A program made the translations under genes and the position numbers. A stretch of 64,000 nucleotides of DNA from Trachythela sp. YZ-2020 (lineage: Eukaryota; Cnidaria; Anthozoa; Malacalcyonacea; Clavulariidae): the NCBI GenBank assembly GCA_016169945.1, contig JADLSH010000257.1, positions 372,001 through 436,000 on the forward strand, read 5' to 3'. Positions 54,720 to 64,000 of this stretch are shown here, piece after piece (within the stretch, counting starts at the first letter, position 1; each line of letters opens with the position of its first letter). A model generated the notes under the pieces. That model was not told where the DNA came from. It did no database searches and worked only from the letters and a program-made list of their open reading frames with translations.

Positions 54720-55290
54720 TGCGAGAACACTACAACTTGGCACCACTACTCTGTTGCCCCTGCCCAAACGCCCATGCTGCCATAGAACAAACTATATGCA
54801 GAATGCCTAAAGTGTTCATTGTTTCTGGGGTGTTGTACCTCATTGCAATGTCCTCTCTATACCTCATTGCAATGTCCAAAACATTTGCATCCAGGACAAG
54901 CAGGTTGGACAAAGGGTTTGTTGTCACACCAGGCATAACTCTTATTGAACAAGGTTTGTTTTCATCTTGGGTGGGCATTGGTGCTAATGGCCACAAAAAC
55001 ACCATTCAGGACTTTTGTCTGATGGAGGGTCTGGTTGGGATGATTCATCCTGACCTTGTGGCAGATTTATTGGTAATTCACCAAGTCAGAAAACGTTTCT
55101 GGCTGTCTTCGCAACAATTCCAGTTCCAACCTTCTCAAAGCCTCCAAATTTACATTTTCAACCAAATTCCAAGTTAGCTGAAGCAAAGGGGAAATAGAAT
55201 GTAACTTGTTGATGTGCAAAAAGTCTTTATTAGTTTGACACACCATTGAATCAGGGATGTGAACACCAACACACCCTATAAACATTAAAA
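54720..55290 (-). pseudogene. P2X7-intracellular-domain-like transposon protein, frameshifted
   Basis: Minus-strand pieces in order: EALRRLELELLRRQPETFSD, then across a frameshift WCFCG and MPTQDENKPCS. TNPLSNLLVLDANVLDIAMR follows, then a stretch ending [16 protein letters not shown]. The order (basic helix, WC.CG.C..MPT..E..CC, L.LD..VL..A..YR.D, aromatic-glycine tail) is that of the domain databases call P2X7 intracellular, which is widespread in transposon-linked proteins of cnidarians and fishes. Several indels, including a small tandem duplication of IAMRYR-type sequence, make it non-functional. It belongs to the TTAA element, not to a receptor. Confidence 0.6.
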
Positions 55291-55453
55291 TACATGTACA
55301 GACTGGGGATCTTACACCATCAATTTGATCAGTGGGTATAGAGTGTGTTTACACAGTGAGTAGACACAATCACTTGAAACAAACTATATACTGTAGTGGG
55401 AAAATGATATACAACTATTAAAAGTGCCATTTTAACAAAATACTATGTTATCT

Positions 55454-55772
55454 TCAACACATATATATGTATATGTTGAAATTAATCACAAGTACAAATA
55501 CAGATACATTGCCAATGCTACCTGCAGATGCTGCTCGTGGGTCAGCAGACGTTTTTCGGTGTTTTCCTCCACACACAATGCCCCACGGCTTCTCCCATGA
55601 CCTCTGGCTCTTGATCCACCACGTCCCCTGGTTGTTTCTGTCGCATTTCCACAGTTGCAAGATGTTTTGCCAGTTTTTCTTTGACCGCGTTCACACGACC
55701 TCTCGCTCGCTTTGCACTTGGTTCTGGGCTATCCATCTCGTCACTACTATCACGTTCTTCATTATTAGACAT
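55454..55772 (-). pseudogene. N-terminal part of the same transposon protein
   Basis: Minus-strand start MSNNEERDSSDEMDSPEPSA, then an RGRVNAVKEKLAKHLATVEM helix. A stop at about 55542 follows, with the alternative frame continuing (GGKHRKTSADPRAASAG) to 55520 and a possible donor CTGCAG|GTAGCA at about 55520. An acidic then basic-helical start fits the N-terminus of the protein at 54720-55290. The frames disagree, so it is probably broken. Confidence 0.4.
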
Positions 55773-55916
55773 TACATAGCCTAATTATAAATATTTTTAA
55801 CAACTAAAATTCGGCTACACTTACATTTTTTACATTTTAATACGTACCTGCGTTTCACTTTGACACTTTCAGATGTTTAGAATGAATCGGTGTCGCTTCT
55901 TGTAGATTCCGTCGAT

Positions 55917-56174
55917 TCAAACACGAACTTCTGTCTGGGTGGCAAACGGAAGAGCAATACTGCCCTTTTCTTTACAAGGACAAGCATTTCTTCCCTTTTC
56001 CCGCAAACCCATTCCATGACATGAACATACTGCCATGTTTATATCCACATTGGGAACTTGTGCAATGTCCTCGATTATTTGACTGCGCTCGATTTCATCT
56101 ACTGTGCTTCGACTTTCGTCCATTGTTGTATAATGCGGCATGGCTTTTTTGTGTTTAGCGAGGAAAGGTGGCAT
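55917..56174 (-). pseudogene. Cys-rich ORF of the TTAA element
   Basis: Minus strand: DESRSTVDEIERSQIIEDIA, then AVCSCHGMGLREKGRNACPC with KEKG. The CSC...GRNACPCK pattern resembles the Cys-rich CXC-like segments found in some transposon proteins. It lies 190 bp inside the right TIR. Confidence 0.35.
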
Positions 56175-56369
56175 TTCGTTTTACTTCCCATGAAGCAGGT
56201 AAAAAAATACTGTAAGTATTGTATAAAAATACACAAAGTCATTAAAATCCAGGTGCAGTGAGAACAACAGGAGGCAAAAGGCTTCATGTAAGACAGTTAT
56301 AGTGTATCAAAAAAAAGGATGTAAACAATGCGCAGAACCGATGCGCAGAACGACTTGACTTCCACTTTA

Positions 56370-57226
56370 ATAGACTTATTCTTTTATTCTAGCCCCAACC
56401 AGGTTTAACCGCCACGTGCATGTATACACCACCACGCAAAGTCTCAATTCATAAAGGCCAAACCGATGCAAAGCCTAAATTTTAAGCATTTTCGAGTTGA
56501 ACCAGGCTATAGACTATACGTCTGGTCGCCGCCAGGATATATCTTTGGCCTGTCGGGGATCAGTGAAGAGAAACGTCTTATTACAACGTGCTTAACGCAG
56601 CTAGCTACAAATGCTTAACGTGCCTTTGGCTTAGCTAACAATTTCCTTAACGGGCCACGACCCATTCCAGTCTTACATTCAACATATTCGTTCTCAATAT
56701 ATCACTGAGTGGAATAGAAAATCGTTCGGCCCCAACCGACAAACAAAAATATTACGAACTGTGCATAAAACAAATACAGACCTTAACATGCGTTATAATT
56801 TATATAAATTGTGTTCAAACATAATTTATGGCATAAAGACCAACATGCAGAATTACACGGCCTTTTTTCTTCTTCAAACTGAAAGCATGAATTGATAACG
56901 ATACCACAGTTTAGCGCTAAATATCTATTGAAAAGCTGTGACAAAAATGCAATGATCCCTTAGTTATTTATTACCACGTAAAAACGATATACTAACATAT
57001 ATAAAGATATACTATTGGAGTTAATGAAAGCTGTTTTTGCTAAATAGAATATTTAGAACGCTCATCCCTGTACTATACTCTAACATAGTTTTCTAAGTCC
57101 AACCGTATTGGTAGACCTACTTTAAAGATGACTCTATCTACTACATAGACACGATAATTAATTATGCTGTTATTTTCTGGTGTAAATTATATCAACGGGA
57201 CTAGGGTATAGATCTTGATCTGCATC
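56370..57226. other. No gene recognised
   Basis: Sequence 3' of the fibrinogen-related gene. AATAAT/AATTAATT-rich, may contain its 3' UTR (minus strand). No repeat recognised. Confidence 0.4.
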
Positions 57227-57861
57227 CTAACCCCAGCATCGCAATTTTCCCAGAGTATGATACCCAGACTCGTAATCTGAACCATATTTTATTCCACTTG
57301 CATCTCCAAATCTCAGCTCAATAACTGGGAGTGTGTGCTTGTCAGTCAGGTGTCCACTGTCTTGTCGCCATGCTCGGTCATCCTTGTCACAATTACAATT
57401 TAATCCACCTGCACAGCTGTTGGTCATTCCACATGCACATTTTCCACTGTTGATTGCTGCTCCGCCCCAGTAATTCATCTGTGAACCTTGACGTGACACC
57501 CACCAACCATGAGATCCCTTCAACAACGCGCTTTTATAACATCGATATTTTATAAGCTGCTCACAATTCTTGGAATGGTCCATAATGGCAACAATCTGTT
57601 CCATGGAAATGTCATATTTAATCGTTCGGCTGTAAGAACCTGCAGGATCATATCCCGAGCCCCTCACAAGTGTTCTTGACTCACTGTCGTGTCCAATCAC
57701 TGTCACGCCAACACTAGAGGTCATATCACAATATACTTGAACCAAATATGATCTGTGCTCTTGGGGATGGATATAGTACATTCCACTAGTCGTTGAAGGA
57801 ATCGTTTTTCTTAATATTGAACAAGTTTGGGGATGTAACGTATCAGTGCTGTTCATAAGAT
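57227..57861 (-). CDS. Fibrinogen-related (contactin-associated-protein-like) domain, last exon
   Basis: The exon begins after acceptor AAATTTTATAG at 57862 and ends with a stop at 57227. Key parts: CSILRKTIPSTTSGMYYIHP, YLVQVYCDMTSSVGVTVIGH, NCEQLIKYRCYKSAL, and GWWVSRQGSQMNYWGG. GKCACGMTNSCAGGLNCNCD, WRQDSGHLTDKHTLPVIELR and the end LGKLRCWG follow. The VYCDMT box, the YWGG/CACG...NCNCD Cys cluster and the LP.ELRFGD end are those of fibrinogen-like domains in cnidarian neurexin/contactin-associated-like proteins. Such proteins are secreted or extracellular and bind ligands or sugars. Complete and intact. Upstream exons at 57937-57985 and 58673-58807 join in phase. Confidence 0.85.
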
Positions 57862-57936
57862 CTATAAAATTTTTTTTAAAGATTTACATGAAAGACATAG
57901 CTGTATCTACATTCCATTAGCTATATTTCATGTTAC

Positions 57937-57985
57937 CTTGATTGTTTTTTTCCAGCTTGTTAACTTGTTGCTTTAATTGTTGTAG
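57937..57985 (-). CDS. Coiled-coil exon of the same gene
   Basis: 49 nt, acceptor TACTTCTAG, donor CAAG|GTAACA. Encodes LQQLKQQVNKLEKNNQ plus one base, which pairs with the two leading bases of the next exon. A leucine heptad suggests trimerisation ahead of the fibrinogen domain. Confidence 0.7.
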
Positions 57986-58569
57986 CTAGAAGTACATTCA
58001 ATCTTCAATTAGATAGCATTTATTATGTTAAGTTCTTAAATTCCACCTACTTTTATTAACAACGATCGGTTCCTTTTCTTAAGAAGTCCGCGTGCGTCAA
58101 CTGAAACGTTGATAAATTGACATATTGTGGTATTTAAAAGAGTTACGTTGACTATATATATCATTGATCGTAATCAGATTCGGATTTCGGGCGCAACAGG
58201 GCCGCGTTAGGTATAAAACGGTTCCTATTCATCAGTTGATTCACTTGGCTAGCACAGCAAAACAAGGTTAACTCTATTCTAGGCTATAGCCTATAGACGT
58301 GCAACAAATGCACGTTATCTCGGTGCTGCATGCATGTGTCAAGCAACGAATTCGTTGAATTTGTATTTCAATCCACTTTGCAGCTGAATGCATATTCTAA
58401 AGTGTACACTTTACACTGAATACGGACGAAGAGGCATGGATAATATACTATTGTAACTTATAGTCTAAGGTACTTATTTTATTATAAGTGTATGTCGTCA
58501 GTTCAACAGTCTTCCCTAGTTAATAAGCTTCAGATCTTTAAGGTCAATCTACATAAAAATACAACAAGA

Positions 58570-58605
58570 ACTTAGACGTTTCGAGCGAAGGCCTTTCGTC
58601 TATTA
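58570..58605 (-). ncRNA. Possible degenerate hammerhead-like motif
   Basis: Minus strand: AGACGAAAGGCCTTCGCTCG followed by AAACGTC. It resembles Penelope-type hammerheads (GA-stem II-GAAAC-GTC), but the first box lacks the CTGA and so should not cleave. Confidence 0.2.
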
Positions 58606-58672
58606 TTGTATCGACGCAACCTGCACTGGCACCACACATGTTCGAGATATTACCTCCCTAGTTAAAACTAAC

Positions 58673-58807
58673 CTCCTCTTCAGTACTCAATGCTTGCCAC
58701 TTTGATCCTTGATTGACATAAAGTTGTTTATTATCTCCACGATATGAGAGAAGACCTGGAACATCTGGAATCTTGTCAAAACTTTTCTTGTCAGATACTG
58801 TCAACGT
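58673..58807 (-). CDS. Upstream exon: collagen-trimerisation-like segment
   Basis: 135 nt between acceptor CTTTTTTGTCCAG and donor GAG|GTTAGT, phase 0 on both sides. It reads TLTVSDKKSFDKIPDVPGLL, then SYRGDNKQLYVNQGSKWQAL and STEEE. The GLLSY....QLYVN.GSKWQ pattern resembles the trimerisation segment of multiplexin-type collagens and similar animal proteins. It precedes the coiled-coil exon, giving an oligomeric extracellular protein. Confidence 0.65.
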
Positions 58808-58859
58808 CTGGACAAAAAAGTAGTAATATAAGAAGAAGGCTACAATAAAGTGATGTGTT

Positions 58860-59177
58860 TTTGATATATAATAACAACGATAATATTTAAACTAAGTCAT
58901 ATTAGGGCATGTAATGTATATGTCACCCGTGCTTAAATGGCTTCAAACTGCCTAATGGATACATATTATATTCCAAATATTTTGGTCCGTTGAACTATAG
59001 TACTGATTTTGAATTTGAATTTAATAACTTGAACACTTTTTTGTAACTTAAAAGGTTAAATTACAAAGGTTCTATCAACATATAGATACTATAAGGTGAT
59101 TACACGATATAAATGTACTAAGCTAAAAATTGTGGTACTATTATGTACAAATTATCATAGGCTAAACTTATTTTGTT
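58860..59177. other. Intronic AT-rich sequence, nothing recognised
   Basis: No ORF, repeat partner or splice-flanked exon seen. Confidence 0.4.
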
Positions 59178-59402
59178 TTAAATCATTTGTGGTAAAAAGG
59201 AGTTTTTAAATCGATCCGTTTTACACGCATACTTATTATATTTGTCCACAGATCTCAAATCGTAGTTTATTAACTTAAGTTCAGGGAATACTTCAATCAA
59301 GTGGTCACTATTCTTATTCTTCTGAAAGAATTGTTCACATAATTTTTCACGGCGTTCATGAAGTGAAGTGATCACATCAGAGAGTGAGTGCATGGTTTTC
59401 AT
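59178..59402 (-). pseudogene. LINE RT C-terminal fragment
   Basis: Minus strand: SLHERREKLCEQFFQKNKNS, then NYDLRSVDKYNKYACKTDRF and KNSFLPQMI before the stop. L..RRE.LC..FF and the basic TDRFKNSF end are the tail of CR1-like LINE reverse transcriptases, so this is a 5'-truncated 3' end lying in an intron of the fibrinogen-related gene. Confidence 0.65.
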
Positions 59403-60150
59403 TTGTGTCTTTAAAATCGAGATTTGTCTGGCAAATTTCAGCTTATGTTCATGAATAGTTATTTAGTTTCTTTGTAGGTTTAGTTTGTGTTTGTGGAAAA
59501 CATCACGTTTATTCCTTTAGCAAACTAAACTAATTTTTTTCGGAAATTACATTTTTATCTTTTAAAGAGTAATGTTCTGTGGAAATTTGGATAGAGTTGG
59601 TATGTATGTACTTTGAATTGAAATAATTTACTAGTGTTTATATGCATATATGGATTTTCCGGGGAAATGAAATTTTTAAGGAATAGAGCTCGTAAGAGAA
59701 CTAAAAGCAGCGAAACCCTAACTCAGGTGCATTAATGCCTGGCTCCAATTTCGTAAGGAGTGGGAAAACAGAAAAAAATATATAAAAATGAATAAAAAAT
59801 AACAAAGTAAACTATGACTCTCATTTTTTGGTGGGATGTTGGAAATGAAGTGGCGATATTTTTCACCATTTGGTTTCCATGGAAACTGGTCATGTGACAA
59901 GGTATAGGCGGTGATAATGGAAATTAACTTAAAGTTTTAAAACACGGCTTGCCGACGCACTAAACATTCATGGATATGTACAAAACTATTATCACGGAAC
60001 CTTTTGCTCTTACACTGCAATGTTGTAATTAGAAACTTGAAGATTACCAATAGTATGAAAATATTGCTGTGAATACAACAATGTCTCACACAATGTCAAT
60101 ATATTTGCACTAAAACGATCGTAACAATATTAAAATGTTTACAAGTCTAA

Positions 60151-60381
60151 CGCCCGTATTCTAAAAGCTCACTCACACTCACACTCAATGAGTGGAGGTT
60201 CAATCTGAGCTTTTCATGAGTGTCAATGCTGTTTTTTAATAACTGGAGGGTGAGTAGTCACATAGTAAGGTACGGCACTAACCCTCCAGCTATTCAAAAA
60301 CAGAATTAACACTCAAGAGAAGCTCAGATTGAACCTCCACTCATTGAGTGTGAGTGTGAGTGAGCTTTTAGAATACGGGCG
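60151..60381. mobile_element. Foldback MITE (231 bp) with TAA duplication
   Basis: CGCCCGTATTCTAAAAGCTC and its mirror form arms of about 105 bp, flanked by TAA at 60148-60150 and 60382-60384. A 3-bp TWA target fits PIF/Harbinger. The arms contain CACTCACACTCACACTCAAT repeats. Confidence 0.85.
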
Positions 60382-60384
60382 TAA

Positions 60385-61858
60385 GTGTAGGACCAAAGTT
60401 GGCTGTATTCTAGGCAAAGTCTACGTATTAACGACCCACATTAACGTTGTCTTATGCGTCGGCAAGTCCAACGTGTTTTTCGCGTGATGAATTCGCGCAC
60501 GCCATGATCATTATAGTCCCCTGCCGTACAGATCAATGCGAACAAGAAATGTGCAAATATTACTGTTCATTTATATATTGAGCAAAATATTCGACACGAG
60601 TACAGTCTTTATAGTGTGTCAATATGTAAATGTAGCATATTAAGAAGCTGAACACATGGACAGTTTTCGGCAAATAGCTCAACCTAAACTCTTATCACCG
60701 GGTTGAAATAATCCCCAAAATGGAAAATGGAAATGGAATGAAAAATCTAACCTCCTGCCTGAGCTTTGGCCAAGCCTGACATTTCAACCTAGTTCATTCA
60801 GCCGGGTAATAATGTTTCGCGGGGCACGAAAAACGGTTAGTTTGGCTTCTCTCCCTTTGCATGTAAGGGAAAGGAGGAGCAAGTGAAGAAAAGGTGCCCT
60901 TTCTATTTTGGATAAGTTTTGGTGCCTCGGTTTGATATCATGCTCAACCGCATCCAAAAATTGTTTATTTCATTTATTGTATCTTGGAAAAACATGCTAT
61001 CAAAATTCAAAAAATTAATGTTTTATCAAGATTTTTTAATTTTTTAAATTATAATGCGTGTTAGCTAGCCTGGGGAGAATGGCTTCTATTAAGAAACAGC
61101 CTTTCAAGCGTGTTCTATGTTTCTAAAATTTATCTCATTGTATTACCCACAGGAGGGATTTGCTGTGTAAAATGTCGATTAAAGTTCCAACACAGATTTT
61201 GGCATAGCTTAATCACTTTTTGGCATTGTATGCGAAACAAAAGACCCTGCCCCGCCATGTAATTATACACTGTACTTAAAAAGGATTTTATCGCTAAGTG
61301 GGATTAGAACTGCACTGTGTATGTATAGGCTATAATTAGCCTCTTAAATTCTCATTTTGGTCGACAGTTAGTTTTCCTATTTGCTGGTCTGCTTTTTATT
61401 ACCGTTTGGTTCTGAGTTTTATTTCTGCCAATGACCGTCTGCATCTCTCTCTGTCTGTCTTTTTCTGCGTGTAGAGTTTGTAATAACCTTGACTCAATTC
61501 CCTTCCACTTACAAAAACATTTAGGTAAATTCTCGCCCACCCTACAATTCTACGTCAAAACATGTGATATTCCGTCTTCCTGTATGTTTATGCTAACAAT
61601 AATTTTTAAAGAAAGAGTTCTTGAAAATCACTGCAGAAGCTAACAATATTTTCACTATAATACTTACACCTTCGTTCAAAAATACCGTAAATTGTTCTGA
61701 GCAGGAACCCTAAAAAATCCCAAGATGTAAATTAAATTCTCTATTTAGTTGGCTTTCTATCATTGTATGAAAGAAACAAACGCCTTTTTCAATCAAACAT
61801 TATTCACATTTCTGATTGTGTTATTGTTCTTGCTAATTGATGTTTTTAGTATCTGTAC
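60385..61858. other. No gene recognised
   Basis: AT-rich, with isolated 60-70 codon frames only. Probably intron of the minus-strand gene. Confidence 0.4.
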
Positions 61859-62083
61859 CTTGTGTGCAGTGCCAGTTTCAAGATCGATGAAATGCTTTTC
61901 AAGTTTGCCTCCAGAAGTTTTCTCCATAAACTCCATACATCTTTTCCACAGTCGTGTGGGCATTCTAGTTCGAACCCAAAACCAAACAAAAGCTTTCTTC
62001 ATTACTGTTCCACCGTTAATTGCAGTACATTTAGGACCACAGTAGTTTTGTCTTCCACCTTTCGGTCCAAAACACGCACAACA
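61859..62083 (-). CDS. Cys-rich exon of a minus-strand gene (75 codons)
   Basis: Acceptor TTTCTATCTTGCAG and donor CACAAG|GTACAG bound exactly 225 nt, phase 0 at both ends. It starts CCACFGPKGGRQNYCGPKCT and continues VMKKAFVWFWVRTRMPTRLW, FMEKTSGGKLEKHFIDLETG, ending TAHK. The Cys-rich start and basic middle are unlike repeats here. It joins in phase 0 to the exon at 63134-63206 upstream. It could also join (phase 0) to the exon at 58807 downstream, making one gene of at least five exons, though intermediate exons may exist. Function unknown. Confidence 0.5.
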
Positions 62084-62281
62084 CTGCAAGATAGAAATGC
62101 AATTAGCAGCAGCGTCACTTGGGCCTAAACATTATCGAGTGTGGATCGTTTTGCGCGACGAAATGGCGTGGTCAGGACATAACGTAAATGAGCCGGCCAA
62201 AACTATGAAGGTTTCCGAGCCCCCACGCCGCTAGCGGGAAAGCATAGATATCGAGTGGCAAGGCATATTTTAAGGAATTTA

Positions 62282-62686
62282 CAGTGGTGGGCCAAAACTA
62301 AGATTAGGGCCCTGAGTATTGATTACGATTGTGTAGAATCAAATGCTTCCTGAACTCGTTGAATGATTGAAATGCGATCTTGTATTTGTATTTTATGTAG
62401 ATGTAGCGCCAGGAATTCCCCGATGAGGGGACTAGGGACCCCGACGAGGGGGCTAAGTTCTTAGAGGCAGTCAAACTATTTATCTGATGTTCAACCTGGG
62501 GGGTTCGGGGGAAAATTGTTGAATTTTAAGTCTCCGAAACGGTATTTCCTGTGTTTTGAGGGTACTTTGCGGTAAAATAGAATTGTCACGCTCGTTACAA
62601 GACATAGACTCTTCCCCGACGAAATAATTATTTTTTGCCCGATAGGGGGGCTAGAGTTCCCCGACCCCTTGCTTGGGCCACCACTG
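62282..62686. mobile_element. MITE with CAGTGGTGGGCC termini
   Basis: Ends CAGTGGTGGGCC / GGCCACCACTG around a G-rich body (CCCGATGAGGGGACTAGGG). No clear target duplication. Partial copies of the end occur at 63018-63060. The short CAGTG-type terminus suggests hAT. Confidence 0.6.
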
Positions 62687-63133
62687 TTTTTATTGCTTCA
62701 CAGACACACATCCGTACAGTGGGAGTATGATCACAAAAGGAATGCTCAATAGTCGGATACTGTAATACTATTTGTGATGGTCTCTCGACTCTCTTAATTT
62801 TTAAAGCATTCTATATATTGTCTGGTGATCTAGTCTTCAGTATAATAGTCTACTATAGGCTATAGTGTGCAGTAGTAAAGAGTAGATCAGCTGTAATATG
62901 GAATAGGTGTACTTGATATAAGAATATAAAAAGAAACATGTGTTCCACTGTGCACTAAACAGTACCTTTTTCTCTTTCAATTTTCCAGAATGTAAAAATG
63001 ATCCTACGAGGGCCCAAACAGTGGTGGGCAAATTGTCTTTCAGTGGTGGGCCACTTGCGGCTAAAACACGTGTTCCTTAAAAATTACGTTAAAAGTTCGG
63101 GTAAATTAGGTTAATTTTAGGCGTTTTAGGTAC

Positions 63134-63206
63134 CTTCGCTTGGTCACATCCGACAAATGCTGTGGAGTTATGTCTCATTCCAGATAAAGGAGAGCTGGCA
63201 CTATAG
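63134..63206 (-). CDS. Upstream exon of the same minus-strand gene
   Basis: Acceptor TTTCTTTTTCAG and donor GCGAAG|GTACCT bound 73 nt, reading YSASSPLSGMRHNSTAFVGC then DQAK, phase 0 at the 3' end. It enters with one base of a split codon. Short, so the support comes from the splice signals and the phase match with 61859-62083. Confidence 0.4.
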
Positions 63207-63334
63207 CTGAAAAAGAAATTGGTATTATAAAATAACATGTATATAACGCGTGCCGGCTCTGATTGGTCGAAACCCGTGTTTGGATTAGGCCATCCAAACA
63301 CGGAAGACTATCGTGTTGTTGTTATTTTATAAAA

Positions 63335-63519
63335 CAATTACTTTATGGTTTCCGTGTTTGGATGGCCTGATCCAAACACTTGGGAATGTTGCTCGAGTTA
63401 AGAAAAGCGCGCAAAATCACTCGCCTTCGGCTCGAGATTTCGCGCGCTTTTCTTAACTCTCGCAACATTCCCGCGTGTTTGGATCAGGCCATCCAAACAC
63501 GGAAACCATAAAGTAATTG
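63335..63519. mobile_element. Foldback MITE, about 83-bp arms
   Basis: CAATTACTTTATGGTTTCCG and the mirror enclose GTGTTTGGATGGCCTGATCC / GGATCAGGCCATCCAAACAC and GTTAAGAAAAGCGCGC, with loop ACTCGCCTTCGGCTCGAG. A partial copy of the GTGTTTGGATTAGGCCATCC arm lies at 63270-63305. Confidence 0.9.
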
Positions 63520-63847
63520 TATATTTGCATTCAAGCTTACGACACGCCACGTCGCCATAGAGGTTGTTTACGAGGTTACAGCCAATATTCCATTGTACAA
63601 TAGGCAATTCAGCTATCGCAATGCATGCCTGTAAAAGTGGTTATTCTTCCATTTCGCGCCAAATGGCTGACGGAAAATGTGTATTTTACACGAACCTTTA
63701 TTTTTAATTTTTTATGCTTTATCTTTCGCTCCAAATACTGGTTTAAAGGCCGGTTTACAGTTCGCGCGAATTGGTCGCGCGAAGGAGCGAATTTGTCACT
63801 GAGCGTGCGCGAGAGTTATTTATGGCAAATTTCGTCATTCTACTTGA

Positions 63848-63905
63848 TTCGCAGCGACTGGCGAAAGAGTTGAAAATTTTCAACTCTTTCGCCAGTCGCT
63901 GCGAA
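63848..63905. repeat. Perfect 58-bp palindrome
   Basis: TTCGCAGCGACTGGCGAAAG through AGTTGAAAA is followed, without loop, by its exact reverse complement. It is probably the centre of a MITE whose outer arms (GGTTTACAGTTCGCGCG near 63753; GTGTAAACCCGATTCGC near 63959) continue to the window edge. Confidence 0.95.
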
Positions 63906-64000
63906 CGAAGAGCCAGGGTTTTTGCAAGTTTGCAAATTTTCGAGCGAATTTTAAAATGTGTAAACCCGATTCGCTATATTCGCGCGAATAATTCTCCAGT

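Larger units (their letters stand above)
38353..56366. mobile_element. Outermost TTAA-flanked transposon, 18.0 kb including nested inserts
   Basis: Terminal inverted repeats AGTGGAAGTCAAGTCCGTTC (left) and, inverted on the right, AGTGGAAGTCAAGTCGTTCT. Both are followed by CTGCGCAT words and flanked by TTAA (38349-38352, 56367-56370). TTAA duplications are used by piggyBac and Kolobok elements. Remnant genes are an N-terminal exon at 38480 and minus-strand ORFs at 54.7-56.2 kb. About 14 kb of the interior is later insertions (38981-52954), so the original element was about 4 kb. The superfamily is inferred. Confidence 0.65.

Noticed and set aside
54710..55177. 155-codon plus-strand ORF
   Set aside because: It is opposite the P2X7-intracellular-like motifs, which are on the minus strand and in the expected order.
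1..64000. CRISPR array, rRNA, prophage or bacterial operon
   Set aside because: No regular short direct repeats with unique spacers, no rRNA-like sequence, and genes are intron-split and eukaryotic in type.

Overview
This window looks like AT-rich, repeat-dense nuclear DNA of an invertebrate animal, most likely a cnidarian (inference). The grounds are intron-split genes with GT/AG junctions that agree in phase, secreted fibrinogen-related exons, several CR1/jockey-like LINE fragments, hAT and mariner MITEs, and tandem hammerhead ribozymes of the kind described as metazoan retrozymes. I see no rRNA, tRNA, CRISPR or bacterial-style operon. Most of the sequence is mobile DNA; host coding sequence is confined to small exons, nearly all on the minus strand.

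Layout. 0-2 kb: a LINE reverse-transcriptase fragment fused to a Ty3/gypsy-like gag with a candidate short LTR, next to an orphan fibrinogen-type exon (2031-2152). 2-9 kb: LINE remnants, hairpin repeats and a short tandem array. 9.2-9.8 kb: a C2H2 zinc-finger gene of a family that recurs at 28-30 kb. 10-13 kb: an inverted-repeat element with a nested hAT MITE, then minisatellites. 14-18 kb: two duplicated signal-peptide first exons, the second copy split by insertions. 20-26 kb: MITEs and small repeats.

26.1-32.2 kb: a 6,055-bp element that is almost entirely one palindrome. It is flanked by a 6-bp target duplication, and a related unoccupied target lies at 24.77 kb. Each arm carries an outward-facing C2H2 gene (intact on the right, eroded on the left), a minisatellite and a small ORF. 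33.5-37.2 kb: a minus-strand EN/RT LINE interrupted by an array of about 285-bp units, each with a hammerhead ribozyme on the minus strand.

38.3-56.4 kb: a nest of elements. The outermost is a TTAA-flanked element with decayed ORFs, including one resembling the P2X7-intracellular-domain family. Inside it is an inverted-repeat sequence, and inside that a 13,368-bp DNA transposon (39088-52455) with a perfect 9-bp target duplication and TIRs of about 1.5 kb (2 kb on the right). The transposon carries (i) a gene for an RNase-H-fold transposase continued by a basic/HMG-like segment, a PHD finger, a USP-type deubiquitinase domain and an Ulp1-type SUMO-protease domain, and (ii) a second, six-exon gene of unknown function. 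This is the strongest candidate for a novel system here. 57-63 kb: a minus-strand fibrinogen-related secreted-type gene, upstream Cys-rich exons, and more foldback MITEs, ending at a perfect 58-bp palindrome.

All domain calls come from reading motifs by eye; no database search was run.
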